Shown here in pieces: positions 35,814 through 44,009 of a stretch of DNA of 64,000 nucleotides (the stretch's first letter is position 1; each line of letters opens with the position of its first letter). Where the stretch lies: the NCBI RefSeq assembly GCF_013401515.1, contig NZ_CP058529.1, positions 2,108,001-2,172,000 of the forward strand, read 5' to 3'. This stretch comes from Halorarum halophilum (lineage in GTDB: Archaea > Halobacteriota > Halobacteria > Halobacteriales > Haloferacaceae). The notes under the pieces are model-generated. The model was not told the origin of the DNA and did not search any database. It worked only from the letters and a program-made list of their open reading frames with translations. A program made the translations under genes and the position numbers.

Positions 35814-37403
35814 CTACTGGTAGCGACCGCGGCCCTCGATGCCGCGGAGCCGGTCGAGCACCTCGTCCGCACCGACGGCCCGATAGCCCTCCTCGAACGC
35901 CGCCACGAGGGCCTCCGGCTCTGCGGCGGTCCCCTCCAGCGACTGCTCGAACACGTGGAGGTCCATCGCGTGGTCCTCGACGTGGCCGGAGCCGTAACCC
36001 AGCCCGAAGTCGATGAGGAACACCCGTTCCTCCCCCACCCTGACGTTCCGGGTCGTGGGGTCGCCGTGGACCACGTCGGCCGCGTGGATCCGGGCGAGGT
36101 ACTCGCCGACCGTCCGGACGTTGGCCTCCGTGAGCGCCGCGGCGAGGTCCCGCTCCCCGACGCGCTGCATCCGGATGGTCGCCTCCGCCACGTCCACGTC
36201 CCGCACGAGCGGCGTCGGCACCCCCTGTTTCCGCGCGTCCGCGAGCAGCCGAGCTTCCAGCACGGTGCGCTCGCGTCGCAGCGTCTCGTCCAGTTCGGGG
36301 TGACGGTACCCCTTCGGGAGCCGTCGCTTCGTCACCTCGTCGCCCGCGATCTCGACGATCGCCTCGGCACCGCGGAGGTCGTCGCCCGCGGCCACGCTCC
36401 GCGACGCCGACTCGTCGCCGTCCCGCCAGGTCACCGGCACCTGGTCCGGACGGAAGTTCGGGTCGATCGCCGAGTCAGCCACCTCGACCGTATCGCCAAC
36501 ACTCGCCATCCTCGCGCCGAGCTGGGCGATCATCCCGGCGTTGTCGCGGAGGAACCGCGGTTCGGGCGCGTAGAACGAGGCGCCACGGTCGGCGCACATC
36601 CCGGCGAGCATCTCGCGCAGGCGGTCGTTCTGGCCGACGCCGCCCCCGAGCACCAGTTCGTCCGTGCCTGTGAGCGAGAGCGCCCGCTCGGCGACCTCGG
36701 TGAGCATCGCGAACGTGTGCTCCTGCAGCGAGAAGCAGACGTCCTCGACGGGGACGCCGTCGTCGTAGGCGTCCTTCGCGGCGCTCATGATCCCCGAGAA
36801 GGAGAAGTCCATCCCCTTCACCACGTACGGGAGTTCGACGTAGCTCCCCTCGGCCGCGTGAGCTTCGATCTTCGGCCCGCCGGGGTGGGTCCACCCGACG
36901 TGGCGGGTGAACTTGTCGAGTGCGTTGCCGACGCCTGTGTCCATCGTCTCTCCCAGCACGCGGTATCGACCGTCCCGGTAGCCGAGCAGGTGGGCGTTCG
37001 CCCCCGAGGCGTTAAGGCAGACCGGCGAGCCGAAGCCCGAGCGGTAGCGGCCGATCTCCAGGTGGGCCACCATGTGGTTCACGCCGACCAGCGGAACGTC
37101 GAGCGTTCGTGCGAGCGCCCGCGCCGCCGTTCCGACGATACGGAGACAGGGGCCGAGTCCGGGGCCCTGCGAGAACGCGACCGCGTCGATCGCGTCCGAG
37201 CCGTACTCCTCGCGTGCGTACCTCAGCGCCGTCTCGACGACGCGCGGGATGGCCCCACCCATGTGCTCTGCGGCCTCGCGCGGGTGAATGCCGCCGCTGT
37301 CGGGCTCGTACGCGTCGGATTCGATGAAGAAGTCACCCCCGGCGTCGTCGAACACCGCGGCGCTCGCGCACCACGCGGTGCCTTCGATGCCGAGAACGCG
37401 CAT
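35814..37403 (-). CDS. Kae1-Bud32 fusion: tRNA threonylcarbamoyltransferase and KEOPS kinase
   Basis: A 529-aa bifunctional protein. Residues ~1-325 are Kae1, with the metal-binding HMVAH motif (H110, H114), the FSQGPGLGPCL loop and the GGGVGQND nucleotide loop. Residues ~340-529 are the Bud32 kinase/ATPase, with VHGDPTTRN and IDFGLG catalytic loops. It makes the t6A modification at position 37 of ANN-decoding tRNAs within the KEOPS complex. The fusion is known from many euryarchaea. It follows rps24e by only 16 bases and closes the information-processing cluster. Confidence 0.95.
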   Translation of the reverse strand: MRVLGIEGTAWCASAAVFDDAGGDFFIESDAYEPDSGGIHPREAAEHMGGAIPRVVETALRYAREEYGSDAIDAVAFSQGPGLGPCLRIVGTAARALARTLDVPLVGVNHMVAHLEIGRYRSGFGSPVCLNASGANAHLLGYRDGRYRVLGETMDTGVGNALDKFTRHVGWTHPGGPKIEAHAAEGSYVELPYVVKGMDFSFSGIMSAAKDAYDDGVPVEDVCFSLQEHTFAMLTEVAERALSLTGTDELVLGGGVGQNDRLREMLAGMCADRGASFYAPEPRFLRDNAGMIAQLGARMASVGDTVEVADSAIDPNFRPDQVPVTWRDGDESASRSVAAGDDLRGAEAIVEIAGDEVTKRRLPKGYRHPELDETLRRERTVLEARLLADARKQGVPTPLVRDVDVAEATIRMQRVGERDLAAALTEANVRTVGEYLARIHAADVVHGDPTTRNVRVGEERVFLIDFGLGYGSGHVEDHAMDLHVFEQSLEGTAAEPEALVAAFEEGYRAVGADEVLDRLRGIEGRGRYQ

Positions 37404-37419
37404 TCGGGGGGCGGGTACC

Positions 37420-37728
37420 TTACGCCTCTTCGGCCTCGGCGTCCTCGTCGACGCCGATGGCGTTGCGGTCGAGCATGTGCTGCTGCTCGACGTCCTCGGC
37501 GTCCTCGGCGGTCTCGTACACCTTCGCGTAGCCGACCGTCTTGCGCATGCCGAACTTCGTGTTCAGCTCCTGCACGACGACCTCGTTGGCGCCCTTGTCG
37601 AGCTTCGCGGCGAGCGAGTCACGGACCTGCAGGCGGGCGGGCGTGGCCTCGTCGTGAACGATCTCGAAGCGGACGTCGGTTCGGTGCAACATGGGGTTCT
37701 CCTCCTCGGAGATGATGTCGATGTCCAT
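37420..37728 (-). CDS. rps24e: Ribosomal protein eS24
   Basis: A 102-aa small-subunit ribosomal protein. The start MDIDIISEEENPMLHR, the LNTKFGMRKTVGYAKVYE segment and an acidic haloarchaeal tail identify it. In many haloarchaea it is followed by rps27ae before kae1-bud32; here only 16 bases separate it from kae1, so eS31 (S27ae) is missing from this place. An ~670-base non-coding stretch lies upstream between it and the dephospho-CoA kinase gene. Confidence 0.93.
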   Translation of the reverse strand: MDIDIISEEENPMLHRTDVRFEIVHDEATPARLQVRDSLAAKLDKGANEVVVQELNTKFGMRKTVGYAKVYETAEDAEDVEQQHMLDRNAIGVDEDAEAEEA

Positions 37729-38399
37729 GGTTCAGTTGCCGGAAAATCCGGCCGAAGAGGGGAAAAGGATTTCGAAGCGGCCGGCGCGGTCGACGACGGG
37801 TGGGAATCCGCACGAGGTCGTGACTCGCTCGCACGCGGATCAGGAGGGCGTCACCCGGACGGCGCTGTGCTTGTACTCGGGGATCTTCGAGGTCGGGTCG
37901 AGGTCGTCCATGCATCCGATTTACACCCATCGGCCAAAAGTGCCGGCCCGGGAAGCCGTCACCCGCGACGGAATCACCGTCCCACACCGACTTATCTCCC
38001 CACCCGTGTCGGTCGGCTGCGCCTCCGCGCCACGGCCGACTCGTCGTCTTCGCGGCCGACCCTGCCGGCGTTCGAATCGACCGTCGGCTCGGGGGTCGTG
38101 CTACTCGACTGATCCGTCCGAACACCCGAATACCGTTCACGGCGACGGCGGATCGGCCGGCTGCGACGAGGGTTGGCGGTCACCCATCCCCATATCGGTG
38201 ACGTACACTCGCGTCCGAAGCCGGTCTCACGGGCATTGTGGCCGTCTCGTCGGTAATCGGCGGTTGCCACGCCGTCGTAGCTGGCGAGCCGTCGGCGTTC
38301 GCTCCACTGCAGCGCTTCCTTCGCTGGCACCGTTCACGAGGCGCGGCCCCGCTCAGTCCAACCCGTACGGATGGTTGGCACGGCGTCGTGGACGAAAAA
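37729..38399. other. Non-coding gap within the information-gene cluster
   Basis: About 670 bases separate the dephospho-CoA kinase gene and rps24e, although the cluster is otherwise packed with gaps under 20 bases. Apart from the 23-codon relic at 37840-37911, I see no coherent coding on either strand. No tRNA or strong terminator is evident. The region looks like a scar of rearrangement. Confidence 0.5.
37840..37911 (-). pseudogene. C-terminal relic of a molybdopterin oxidoreductase (formate dehydrogenase/nitrate reductase type)
   Basis: A 23-codon frame reads DPTSKIPEYKHSAVRVTP followed by TGA. This closely matches the extreme C-terminus of NasA/FdhF-type molybdopterin enzymes (…DP.SKIPEYK..AVRV). 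The frame is closed by TAA three codons before the ATG (TAA ATC GGA TGC ATG), so the rest of the gene is gone. The match rests on my memory of that conserved ending and has not been searched. Confidence 0.45.
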
Positions 38400-38933
38400 T
38401 CAGTCCTGCCGCGTCAGTCGATCGATCCCCGCCTCGCTGTCCCCGTCCATCCGCTGGAGGAGCGCGCGCGCCTCGGCCCTCGACTCCGGGGTGACGGGGA
38501 CGAGCACCATCCCCTCGTCAGGCTGACCGTAGACGACGCTCGCACCGTCGGGGGCGGCGACGATAGCGGGGAGCGTGGCGAGGTCCTCCTCGCCGGTGAC
38601 GTGGATCACGACGTGTGCGTCGCGGTCGATGGCCTCCCGGAGCGCGTCGAGCATGTCGGGGGAGAGCGTGGCCGGTTCGTTCTCCACCTCGATGCGGGGG
38701 TTCTCGCCTGCGAGGACGGACGCGATCTCCTCGCTCACGGCCTCGCGTTTGGTCTTCCCGTCGAGAACGGAGACGTCGGGGTCGCGGCCGGCGACGCGGA
38801 GGTGGTAGGTGACGACGTCGCCGACGGCGAGTATCGGGTCGCCGGCGTCGGCGAGCAGCGCGGCCGCGTCGGTGTAGACGGCCCCGAGGGGATCCTTGAA
38901 CGCGCCGCGGAGGTCCTCGGGGAGCCGGAGCAT
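38400..38933 (-). CDS. GTP-dependent dephospho-CoA kinase (DUF359)
   Basis: A 177-aa enzyme of the archaeal DUF359 family, which phosphorylates dephospho-CoA to CoA with GTP. Signatures include a PLGAVYTD segment, VGDVVTYHLR, DGKTKRE, VENEPATLS and the acidic VTGEEDLATLPAI motif. It follows spt4 by five bases in the same direction, the standard archaeal arrangement. Length is typical. Confidence 0.9.
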   Translation of the reverse strand: MLRLPEDLRGAFKDPLGAVYTDAAALLADAGDPILAVGDVVTYHLRVAGRDPDVSVLDGKTKREAVSEEIASVLAGENPRIEVENEPATLSPDMLDALREAIDRDAHVVIHVTGEEDLATLPAIVAAPDGASVVYGQPDEGMVLVPVTPESRAEARALLQRMDGDSEAGIDRLTRQD

Positions 38934-38937
38934 CCCG

Positions 38938-39135
38938 TCAGCGGACCTTCAGCGCGTAGCTGCCCGCCTGAGTCACGTTCATCTCGGGGGCGATCTCCGA
39001 CTTCTCGGGGTGGGTGATGATGATGTAGCCGGCCCAGTCCTCCGTCAGCGAGGAGGAGCCGCAGTTGTCGCACGTCTGGCTGTCCGGCCCGTTCACGTAG
39101 TGGCACTCGCGGCACGCGAGCCGGTCTTCCGCCAT
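38938..39135 (-). CDS. spt4: Transcription elongation factor Spt4 (RNA polymerase subunit E'')
   Basis: A 65-aa zinc-ribbon protein with two CXXC pairs: CRECHYVNG and CDNCGSSSL. It pairs with Spt5 to increase RNA polymerase processivity. The late WAGYIIITHPEKSEIA motif is diagnostic. Its ATG directly abuts the stop of rpo7 (39136), so it is cotranscribed with it. Confidence 0.95.
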   Translation of the reverse strand: MAEDRLACRECHYVNGPDSQTCDNCGSSSLTEDWAGYIIITHPEKSEIAPEMNVTQAGSYALKVR

Positions 39136-39711
39136 CTAGCTCCCCTCCGCGGTCGCCTCGTCGCGCTTGGCCGCCTCGTCCTCGAGCCAGCCGTGCTTGC
39201 CGAGGCCGGGCTGTTTCGCTGTGAGCCCGATCTTCGAGTCGCGGGGGTTCCGCTCGTCGATGCTCTTGGTCACGACGCGCACGCGGACGGCGTCCTCGAC
39301 GCCGAGCGTGCGGTTCGACTCCGTCGAGGCGAGCTGCTGGTTCTCGCCGTCGTACGCGAGGTACTCGTCGGAGATCTGCGAGACGTGGAGCAGGCCGTCG
39401 ACCGGCCCGATGCCGACGAAGGCGCCGAACTCGACGACCTCGACGACGTTCCCGTCGACGACCTCCTGCATGTCGGGGTCGAACGTGATCGCGTCGAACT
39501 CCGCCTCGTAGTACACGCCGGGCCTGCTCGGAAGCACCGCTCCGTCGCCGATGTCCAGCACCTCGACGACGCTGACGACGCTGCCGACGTCCTCGTCCAT
39601 TCGCCCTTCCAACTTGTCCTGCAGGAGCTTTCGCACCCTGCTGTTCGTCACGTCGGCCAGGTGCTCGGGTGGCACCTCGACCGTGTCCTTGAGTCGAACC
39701 CGTTTGTACAT
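39136..39711 (-). CDS. rpo7: DNA-directed RNA polymerase subunit Rpo7 (E')
   Basis: A 191-aa stalk subunit of archaeal RNA polymerase. The N-terminal RNP domain opens MYKRVRLKDTVEVPPEHL; an S1 domain from ~80 reads VVEVVEFGAFVGIGPVDGLLHVSQIS. With Rpo4 it binds nascent RNA and helps open promoters. The C-terminus is Lys/Glu rich. It starts one base after the PIN-domain gene ends. Confidence 0.95.
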   Translation of the reverse strand: MYKRVRLKDTVEVPPEHLADVTNSRVRKLLQDKLEGRMDEDVGSVVSVVEVLDIGDGAVLPSRPGVYYEAEFDAITFDPDMQEVVDGNVVEVVEFGAFVGIGPVDGLLHVSQISDEYLAYDGENQQLASTESNRTLGVEDAVRVRVVTKSIDERNPRDSKIGLTAKQPGLGKHGWLEDEAAKRDEATAEGS

Positions 39712-39712
39712 G

Positions 39713-40093
39713 TTATGGCTCTGTTACCGCCAGTGTGTTCGCGCCCCTTAAACAGATTACGCGAACGGCGCGGTCCGCTAGCCGTTCGCGCAGGGGCCCG
39801 TCGTTCGTGACGACGAAGCCGTCGAACTCGCCCGACGCGAGTTCGACCACGGCGTCGTCTGCGTACGATTCGTGCGTCTCGACGACCCGACAGCGCTCGG
39901 CGAGGTCGCGGCCGACCGCGGCCGCCGTCGCCTCCTCGCCCGCGCCGTCGGACAGCTTCTCCAGTTCCGCGACGACGGCCGCCGGCGTGACCAGTTCGGC
40001 GTCGGTCACCAGCCGGTCGATCTCCTCGAACACGCGCACGTCGCACTCCACCGGCATCATCAGCGCGTTCGTGTCGAGGATCACCGTCGTCAC
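39713..40093 (-). CDS. PIN-domain protein (FCF1-like)
   Basis: A 126-aa protein with PIN nuclease acids in order: D7 in VILDTNALMMP, an E in VVAELEKLSDG, and D in DDAVVELA and VVTNDGPLR. It belongs to the archaeal FCF1/Utp23-like group encoded next to aIF2 gamma in many euryarchaea, with a suspected role in rRNA processing. It is not a toxin in this setting: no antitoxin gene is adjacent and the neighbours are translation genes. Confidence 0.88.
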   Translation of the reverse strand: MTTVILDTNALMMPVECDVRVFEEIDRLVTDAELVTPAAVVAELEKLSDGAGEEATAAAVGRDLAERCRVVETHESYADDAVVELASGEFDGFVVTNDGPLRERLADRAVRVICLRGANTLAVTEP

Positions 40094-40103
40094 GGCTCGG
40101 TCC

Positions 40104-41330
40104 CTACTTCAGGGTGCCGACGCCGATGAGGCGCCACCGGGCGCCCATCCGTCGGTTGATGGCGATCTTCGCGCCCTCCTCGGCACAGACGGGGCGCTTC
40201 AGCGACACCTCGCACTCGCCCTCGCGGGCGCTCGTGACCGCGCCGACGGTCGTGGCCGTGCCCACCGTGAGCATCAGCGGCTCGCCGGTCGAGATCTCCT
40301 CGACCTCGCCCTCGCCGACGACGCGGTCGAGCAGTTCGACGTCCATCTCGAACGCCTCGCGCGTTGGCGGGAGGCTGCCGGGAACGCCGGCGACCTGCCC
40401 GGCCAGCGCGTCGCCCTTCGTCAGGCTCGGGTCGAGGCCGGTGCCGACCCCGAGGAGGCCGCCAGGGCCGACCTTCTCGGCCGGCTGGCCGCCGGCCTGG
40501 AGCGACCGGACGTTCGTCTCGATGGACCGATACTCGGACTGACCGCCCTCCTCGACCTCGCGGCCGGGGCGGAGTTCGAGGTCGTCGCCGGCCTCGAGGG
40601 TGCCCTGCGAGAGCGACCCGCCGAGCACGCCGCCGAGCAGTTCGTCGGCGGTCGTGCCGGGCCGGTTGATGTCGAACGAGCGCGCGACGAACATCCGCGC
40701 GGGGAGCGTCTCGTCCCGGTCGGGCGTCGGGATCTCGTCCTCGATGGCGCCGATGAGAAAGTCGACGTTGATCTCCTGCTGGGCGCTGATGGGGACGATC
40801 GGCGCGTCCTCGGCGACCGTGCCCTCGACGAACTCCTGGATCTGCTCGTAGTTCTCGCGGGCGCGTTCGGCGCTCACGAGGTCGATCTTGTTCTGCGCGA
40901 TGACGATGTTGTCGATGCCGATGATGTCCAGTGCCATCAGGTGCTCCTCCGTCTGGGCCTGGGGCACGTCCTCGGTGGCCGAGACCACCAGGACGGCGCC
41001 GTCCATGATGGACGCGCCGGACAGCATCGTCGCCATCAGCGTCTCGTGACCCGGGGCGTCGACGAACGAGACGGTCCGCAGGACCTCCGTCTCGACGTCG
41101 TGCTCCGGGCAGGTCTCCTCGACAGTGAACGCTTCGGGCTCGTCGCACTCGGGACACTTTCGCAGCGTCGCGTCGGCGTAGCCCAGCCTGATGGAGATAC
41201 CGCGCTTCATCTCCTCGCTGTGCTGGTCGGTCCACGACCCCGAGAGGGCCTGCACGAGGGTCGTCTTCCCGTGGTCCACGTGGCCGACGAGTCCGATGTT
41301 CACCTCCGGTTGTGTTTTCTCCGTCACCAT
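40104..41330 (-). CDS. eif2g: Translation initiation factor aIF2 subunit gamma
   Basis: A 408-aa GTPase that carries initiator Met-tRNA to the small ribosomal subunit as part of aIF2. G1 is [10 protein letters not shown]3 DAPGHE and G4 NKID; a zinc-knuckle-like CPEC...CPEH insert follows the G2 region. Beta-barrel domains II and III occupy the C-terminal half, ending [12 protein letters not shown] 41330 is preceded by GGAGGT. It heads the cluster PIN-rpo7-spt4-dephospho-CoA kinase. Confidence 0.96.
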   Translation of the reverse strand: MVTEKTQPEVNIGLVGHVDHGKTTLVQALSGSWTDQHSEEMKRGISIRLGYADATLRKCPECDEPEAFTVEETCPEHDVETEVLRTVSFVDAPGHETLMATMLSGASIMDGAVLVVSATEDVPQAQTEEHLMALDIIGIDNIVIAQNKIDLVSAERARENYEQIQEFVEGTVAEDAPIVPISAQQEINVDFLIGAIEDEIPTPDRDETLPARMFVARSFDINRPGTTADELLGGVLGGSLSQGTLEAGDDLELRPGREVEEGGQSEYRSIETNVRSLQAGGQPAEKVGPGGLLGVGTGLDPSLTKGDALAGQVAGVPGSLPPTREAFEMDVELLDRVVGEGEVEEISTGEPLMLTVGTATTVGAVTSAREGECEVSLKRPVCAEEGAKIAINRRMGARWRLIGVGTLK

Positions 41331-41376
41331 TGACCTCCGAGAGATAATCTCGTTCGGTAAATTCGCCTCCTGCGAG

Positions 41377-41385
41377 TGATAAAGG
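41377..41385 (-). promoter_or_regulatory. eif2g: TATA box of the aIF2 gamma operon
   Basis: The minus strand reads CCTTTATCA about 50 bases before the aIF2 gamma ATG. Initiation ~25 bases downstream leaves a leader that includes the GGAGGT next to the start codon, so this gene is probably translated from a leadered message. Confidence 0.5.
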
Positions 41386-41563
41386 TGCTGTTCTCCGCTT
41401 CCACGCCCCCTTGCGGTTTTGTGTCGTGGTTTCGTGTGGTTCGATGTCACGCAATCGTGCCTTTGGATTTCAGTCGGTTCAGCATCAGCAGTGGCTTAGT
41501 GTGGTGGCGAGATCGGGTTCGGGGGAGCAGACCACTACTACTTGGCGTGACGAGACACCACCG

Positions 41564-41634
41564 GCCTCCCCAGCCGATTCGCTCTCTATTGGCGCGCCAC
41601 GAGGGCGCGCCGGCTCGCTCATCCCTCGCGCGCG
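41564..41634 (-). repeat. Head module of the structured element, region A copy
   Basis: On the minus strand this stretch contains CGCGCGCGAGGGATGAG and, after a GGCGCGCC-ACGAG-GGCGCGCC hairpin, GCGAATCGGCTGGGGAGGC. The same two blocks occur in the same order at 59523-59570, only with a different spacer. It lies in the non-coding interval between aIF2 gamma and the Nog1-type GTPase. Function is unknown. Confidence 0.6.
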
Positions 41635-41853
41635 ATGCTCGCCCCTGAGGGGGCTCGCGTCACGCGCGCCAGCCGCAAGAACGCACATGACAGCACCGCC
41701 ACTACAAACGCGACCTGCCGTCGGACGGGCGAACGCTTCGGAGGACTGCCGAAGGCGGCGCGAGCGGTAGTCGGGGCGCTACGCGGGACCTGCGGCCCCG
41801 CGAGCTCACACTCGCTTCGCTCGCGTGAGCGATGCGCAGCCGAAACCACCATC

Positions 41854-42090
41854 GGGTAGGAATGAAAGGGGCCGCGGCTCTGCGGGAAGCACGACGTTCA
41901 CGAGAGCAGAGCTCTCGTGAGCTCGCGGGACGGGTCCCGCGAACGAGGCAAGCACCGTGGTTCGAGGGAGCATAGCTCCCTCGTCATCACGAAACGGCTT
42001 CACCGTCTCGAACGACAGGAACGAGGCCAGAGGCCGAGTGACGAGGAGCGCAGCGAGGCGCGCGACCGCAGAGCCGCGGGGGCTTTCGAG
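41854..42090 (+). repeat. Structured element, copy A (covarying stem)
   Basis: The copy opens GGGTAGGAATGAAAGGGG and ends GGGCTTTCGAG. CCGCGGCTCTGC at 41872-41883 pairs perfectly with GCAGAGCCGCGG at 42068-42079, and GAAAG (41864-41868) faces CTTTC (42083-42087) outside it. Inside are tight hairpins: 10 bp at 41898-41920, 8 bp at 41924-41941 and 9 bp at 41963-41983. An AAGCACCG block and a GACGAGGAGCGCAGC block are shared with the other copies. No credible protein is encoded. It could be a structured RNA or a non-autonomous mobile repeat. Confidence 0.65.
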
Positions 42091-42217
42091 CGGTTCGCCA
42101 TCGCGGTAGCAGCAGTGTCCTCAATCGTCGTCGCCCCACGCGCTCCCCTCAAAAACACGAACGAACGCGCTTTTACGGCCTCAGGACCACCAAACACGTA
42201 ATCAACCACGAATCGCC

Positions 42218-43180
42218 ATGATATTCGAAAACCTTCCAACCACGCCCCGCGCCGAGGAACTGGTCGACAAGGCGTTCTCGCGCGCGGCCCGCGCCGGCCG
42301 CGCCAAGGGCGGCATCGAGGCCCAGGAGTCGATGCTCCGCACCGCCGGCAACATCCTCTCGGACAACCTCGAGAACGTCTCCAACGACTGGCCCGACTTC
42401 GAGTACGAGGTCGACCCGTTCTACTACGAACTCGCCGACGCCGTCGTGAACGTCGACGACCTGCGGCAGTCGCTCTCGGAGGTCAACTGGGCCTCCAACC
42501 AGATCGCCGAACTGCGCTCGGAGTACGCCAGCAAGATACGGAAGTCGAACGTCGACACGGCCCGCAAGCACCGGAAGCAGGCGTTCGCCCGGATGGCCGA
42601 CATCGTCGACGAGATCAGCGACGACCTCCTGGCGGTCGGCGAGGCCCGCGACGCGCTGAAGGGCCTGCCGGACATCCGCCCGGACGAACCCGCCATCGTC
42701 GTCGCCGGCTACCCAAACGTCGGCAAGTCCTCGTTCGTCAACGAGGTCACCCGCGCGAGCAACGAGATCGCCTCCTACCCGTTCACGACGAAGGCCGTCC
42801 AGATCGGCCACTTCGAGCGCGATCGCATCCGCTACCAGATCATCGACACGCCGGGCCTGCTCGACCGACCCGCCCACGAGCGCAACGACATCGAGCGCCA
42901 GGCCGTCTCCGCGCTCACCCACCTCGCCGACGCCGTCCTGTTCGTCGTCGACGCCTCGGGCGACTGCGGCTACCCGCTGGACGACCAGCTCGCGCTGCTC
43001 GAGGAGGTCGAGGCGACGTTCGACGCGCCCGTCCTCCTCGTCTGCAACAAGAGCGACCGCTCGCGGGACGTGGACGCCGACGCCTACATGAGCGTCACCG
43101 AGGACGAGAACGTGGACGAGGTGCTCGACATGGCGGTCGAGGCCGTCGGGTTCGAACCCGACCTGCCCTCGCGGAACTGA
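42218..43180 (+). CDS. Nog1-type GTPase
   Basis: A 320-aa GTP-binding protein of the NOG1/OBG-HflX class, expected to act in large-subunit ribosome assembly. An N-terminal helical domain (~1-155) precedes the G domain: G1 AGYPNVGKSS, G2 region SYPFTTKAVQIGHF, G3 DTPGLLDRP, G4 NKSD. It is shorter than eukaryotic Nog1, as usual for archaea. The ATG at 42218 is preceded by an A/T-richer leader. It is downstream of the non-coding structured region. Confidence 0.9.
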   Translation: MIFENLPTTPRAEELVDKAFSRAARAGRAKGGIEAQESMLRTAGNILSDNLENVSNDWPDFEYEVDPFYYELADAVVNVDDLRQSLSEVNWASNQIAELRSEYASKIRKSNVDTARKHRKQAFARMADIVDEISDDLLAVGEARDALKGLPDIRPDEPAIVVAGYPNVGKSSFVNEVTRASNEIASYPFTTKAVQIGHFERDRIRYQIIDTPGLLDRPAHERNDIERQAVSALTHLADAVLFVVDASGDCGYPLDDQLALLEEVEATFDAPVLLVCNKSDRSRDVDADAYMSVTEDENVDEVLDMAVEAVGFEPDLPSRN

Positions 43181-43236
43181 ACTGAGCGGGCGTCTCGAAA
43201 ACGGCGGCGCGGGAAGTCGGGCGCCGCGTACTGCGG

Positions 43237-43950
43237 TTACTCCAGTTCGTAGGTCACCGTCACGGACGCGGTGACGGACACGGGGCCGGGCTCGAAGGAG
43301 GTGCCGCCCTCGGCCGCGTCGGCGGTGTACCGGACCTCGTAGGGCGAGTAGCCCGAGGAGCCGACCTGCATCGACAGCTCCGTGCCGATCGAGCGGTTCG
43401 CGGCGCCGGCGACCGCCTCGGCGTCGCTTCGGGCGTCGTTCACCGCACCCTGGAGCGCCTGCTGGCGGAGTTCGGCGCGGTGGTCGTCGCTCAGTTCGAA
43501 CCGGACGTTCTGTACGGCCGTGGCGCCGTTGTCGACCGCGAGGTCGACCGCGTCGCCGGCGGCGTCGGGTTCGGCCTCGAACTCGAAGACGTGGACCGCG
43601 CGGTAGCCGACCTGTTCGCGCTGACCGGCGCTGTGGTCGTACTCGGGCGCGAGGCGGAAGTCGACCGTCTCGACCTCGTAGCCAGCGTCGGCGAGCGCGG
43701 TCCGGAGGGAGTCGGCGTCGGCTGCGACCTGCGAGCGCGCCGCGGCGGCGCTGTCGGCGGTCGCCTCGACGCCGACGACCACGACCGCGACGTCGGGCGC
43801 GGCGGTGACGGACTCGCTGCCCGACGCGGTGACGCTGTTCGTGTTCGACGAGTCGCCGGGTTCGGCGTTCGGCGTGGCGTTCGTGACGGCTCCGGTGCAG
43901 CCGGCCAGGAGGACGACCAGCACCGTGAGGAGGATCGATGTTCGCTTCAC
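43237..43950 (-). CDS. SIMPL domain lipoprotein
   Basis: A 237-aa exported protein with a clear lipoprotein signal (VKRTSILLTVLVVLLAGC, Cys 18). A polar linker follows, then a SIMPL (DUF541) domain with VTAAPDVAVVVVGVEA, VETVDFRLAPEY and a region of QALQGAVNDARSDAEAVAGAA. SIMPL proteins are periplasmic or surface proteins of uncertain role, and some bind kinases. The GTG at 43950 places the signal at the N-terminus; the alternative TTG at 43980 adds ten residues and is less likely. Confidence 0.83.
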   Translation of the reverse strand: MKRTSILLTVLVVLLAGCTGAVTNATPNAEPGDSSNTNSVTASGSESVTAAPDVAVVVVGVEATADSAAAARSQVAADADSLRTALADAGYEVETVDFRLAPEYDHSAGQREQVGYRAVHVFEFEAEPDAAGDAVDLAVDNGATAVQNVRFELSDDHRAELRQQALQGAVNDARSDAEAVAGAANRSIGTELSMQVGSSGYSPYEVRYTADAAEGGTSFEPGPVSVTASVTVTYELE

Positions 43951-44009
43951 GACAGCAGGGACGCTGCGTGACGGCTTCAACGTAGCTTAGGCACAAATAG
44001 CGGTTTGTC

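Noticed and set aside
39713-40093. PIN protein as a VapC toxin
   Set aside because: No antitoxin gene; position in the aIF2 gamma-rpo7 cluster fits an FCF1-like role.
41564-42090. CRISPR array or tRNA cluster in the aIF2 gamma-GTPase gap
   Set aside because: No regularly spaced direct repeats and no cloverleaf; the repeats are inverted and of varied sequence.
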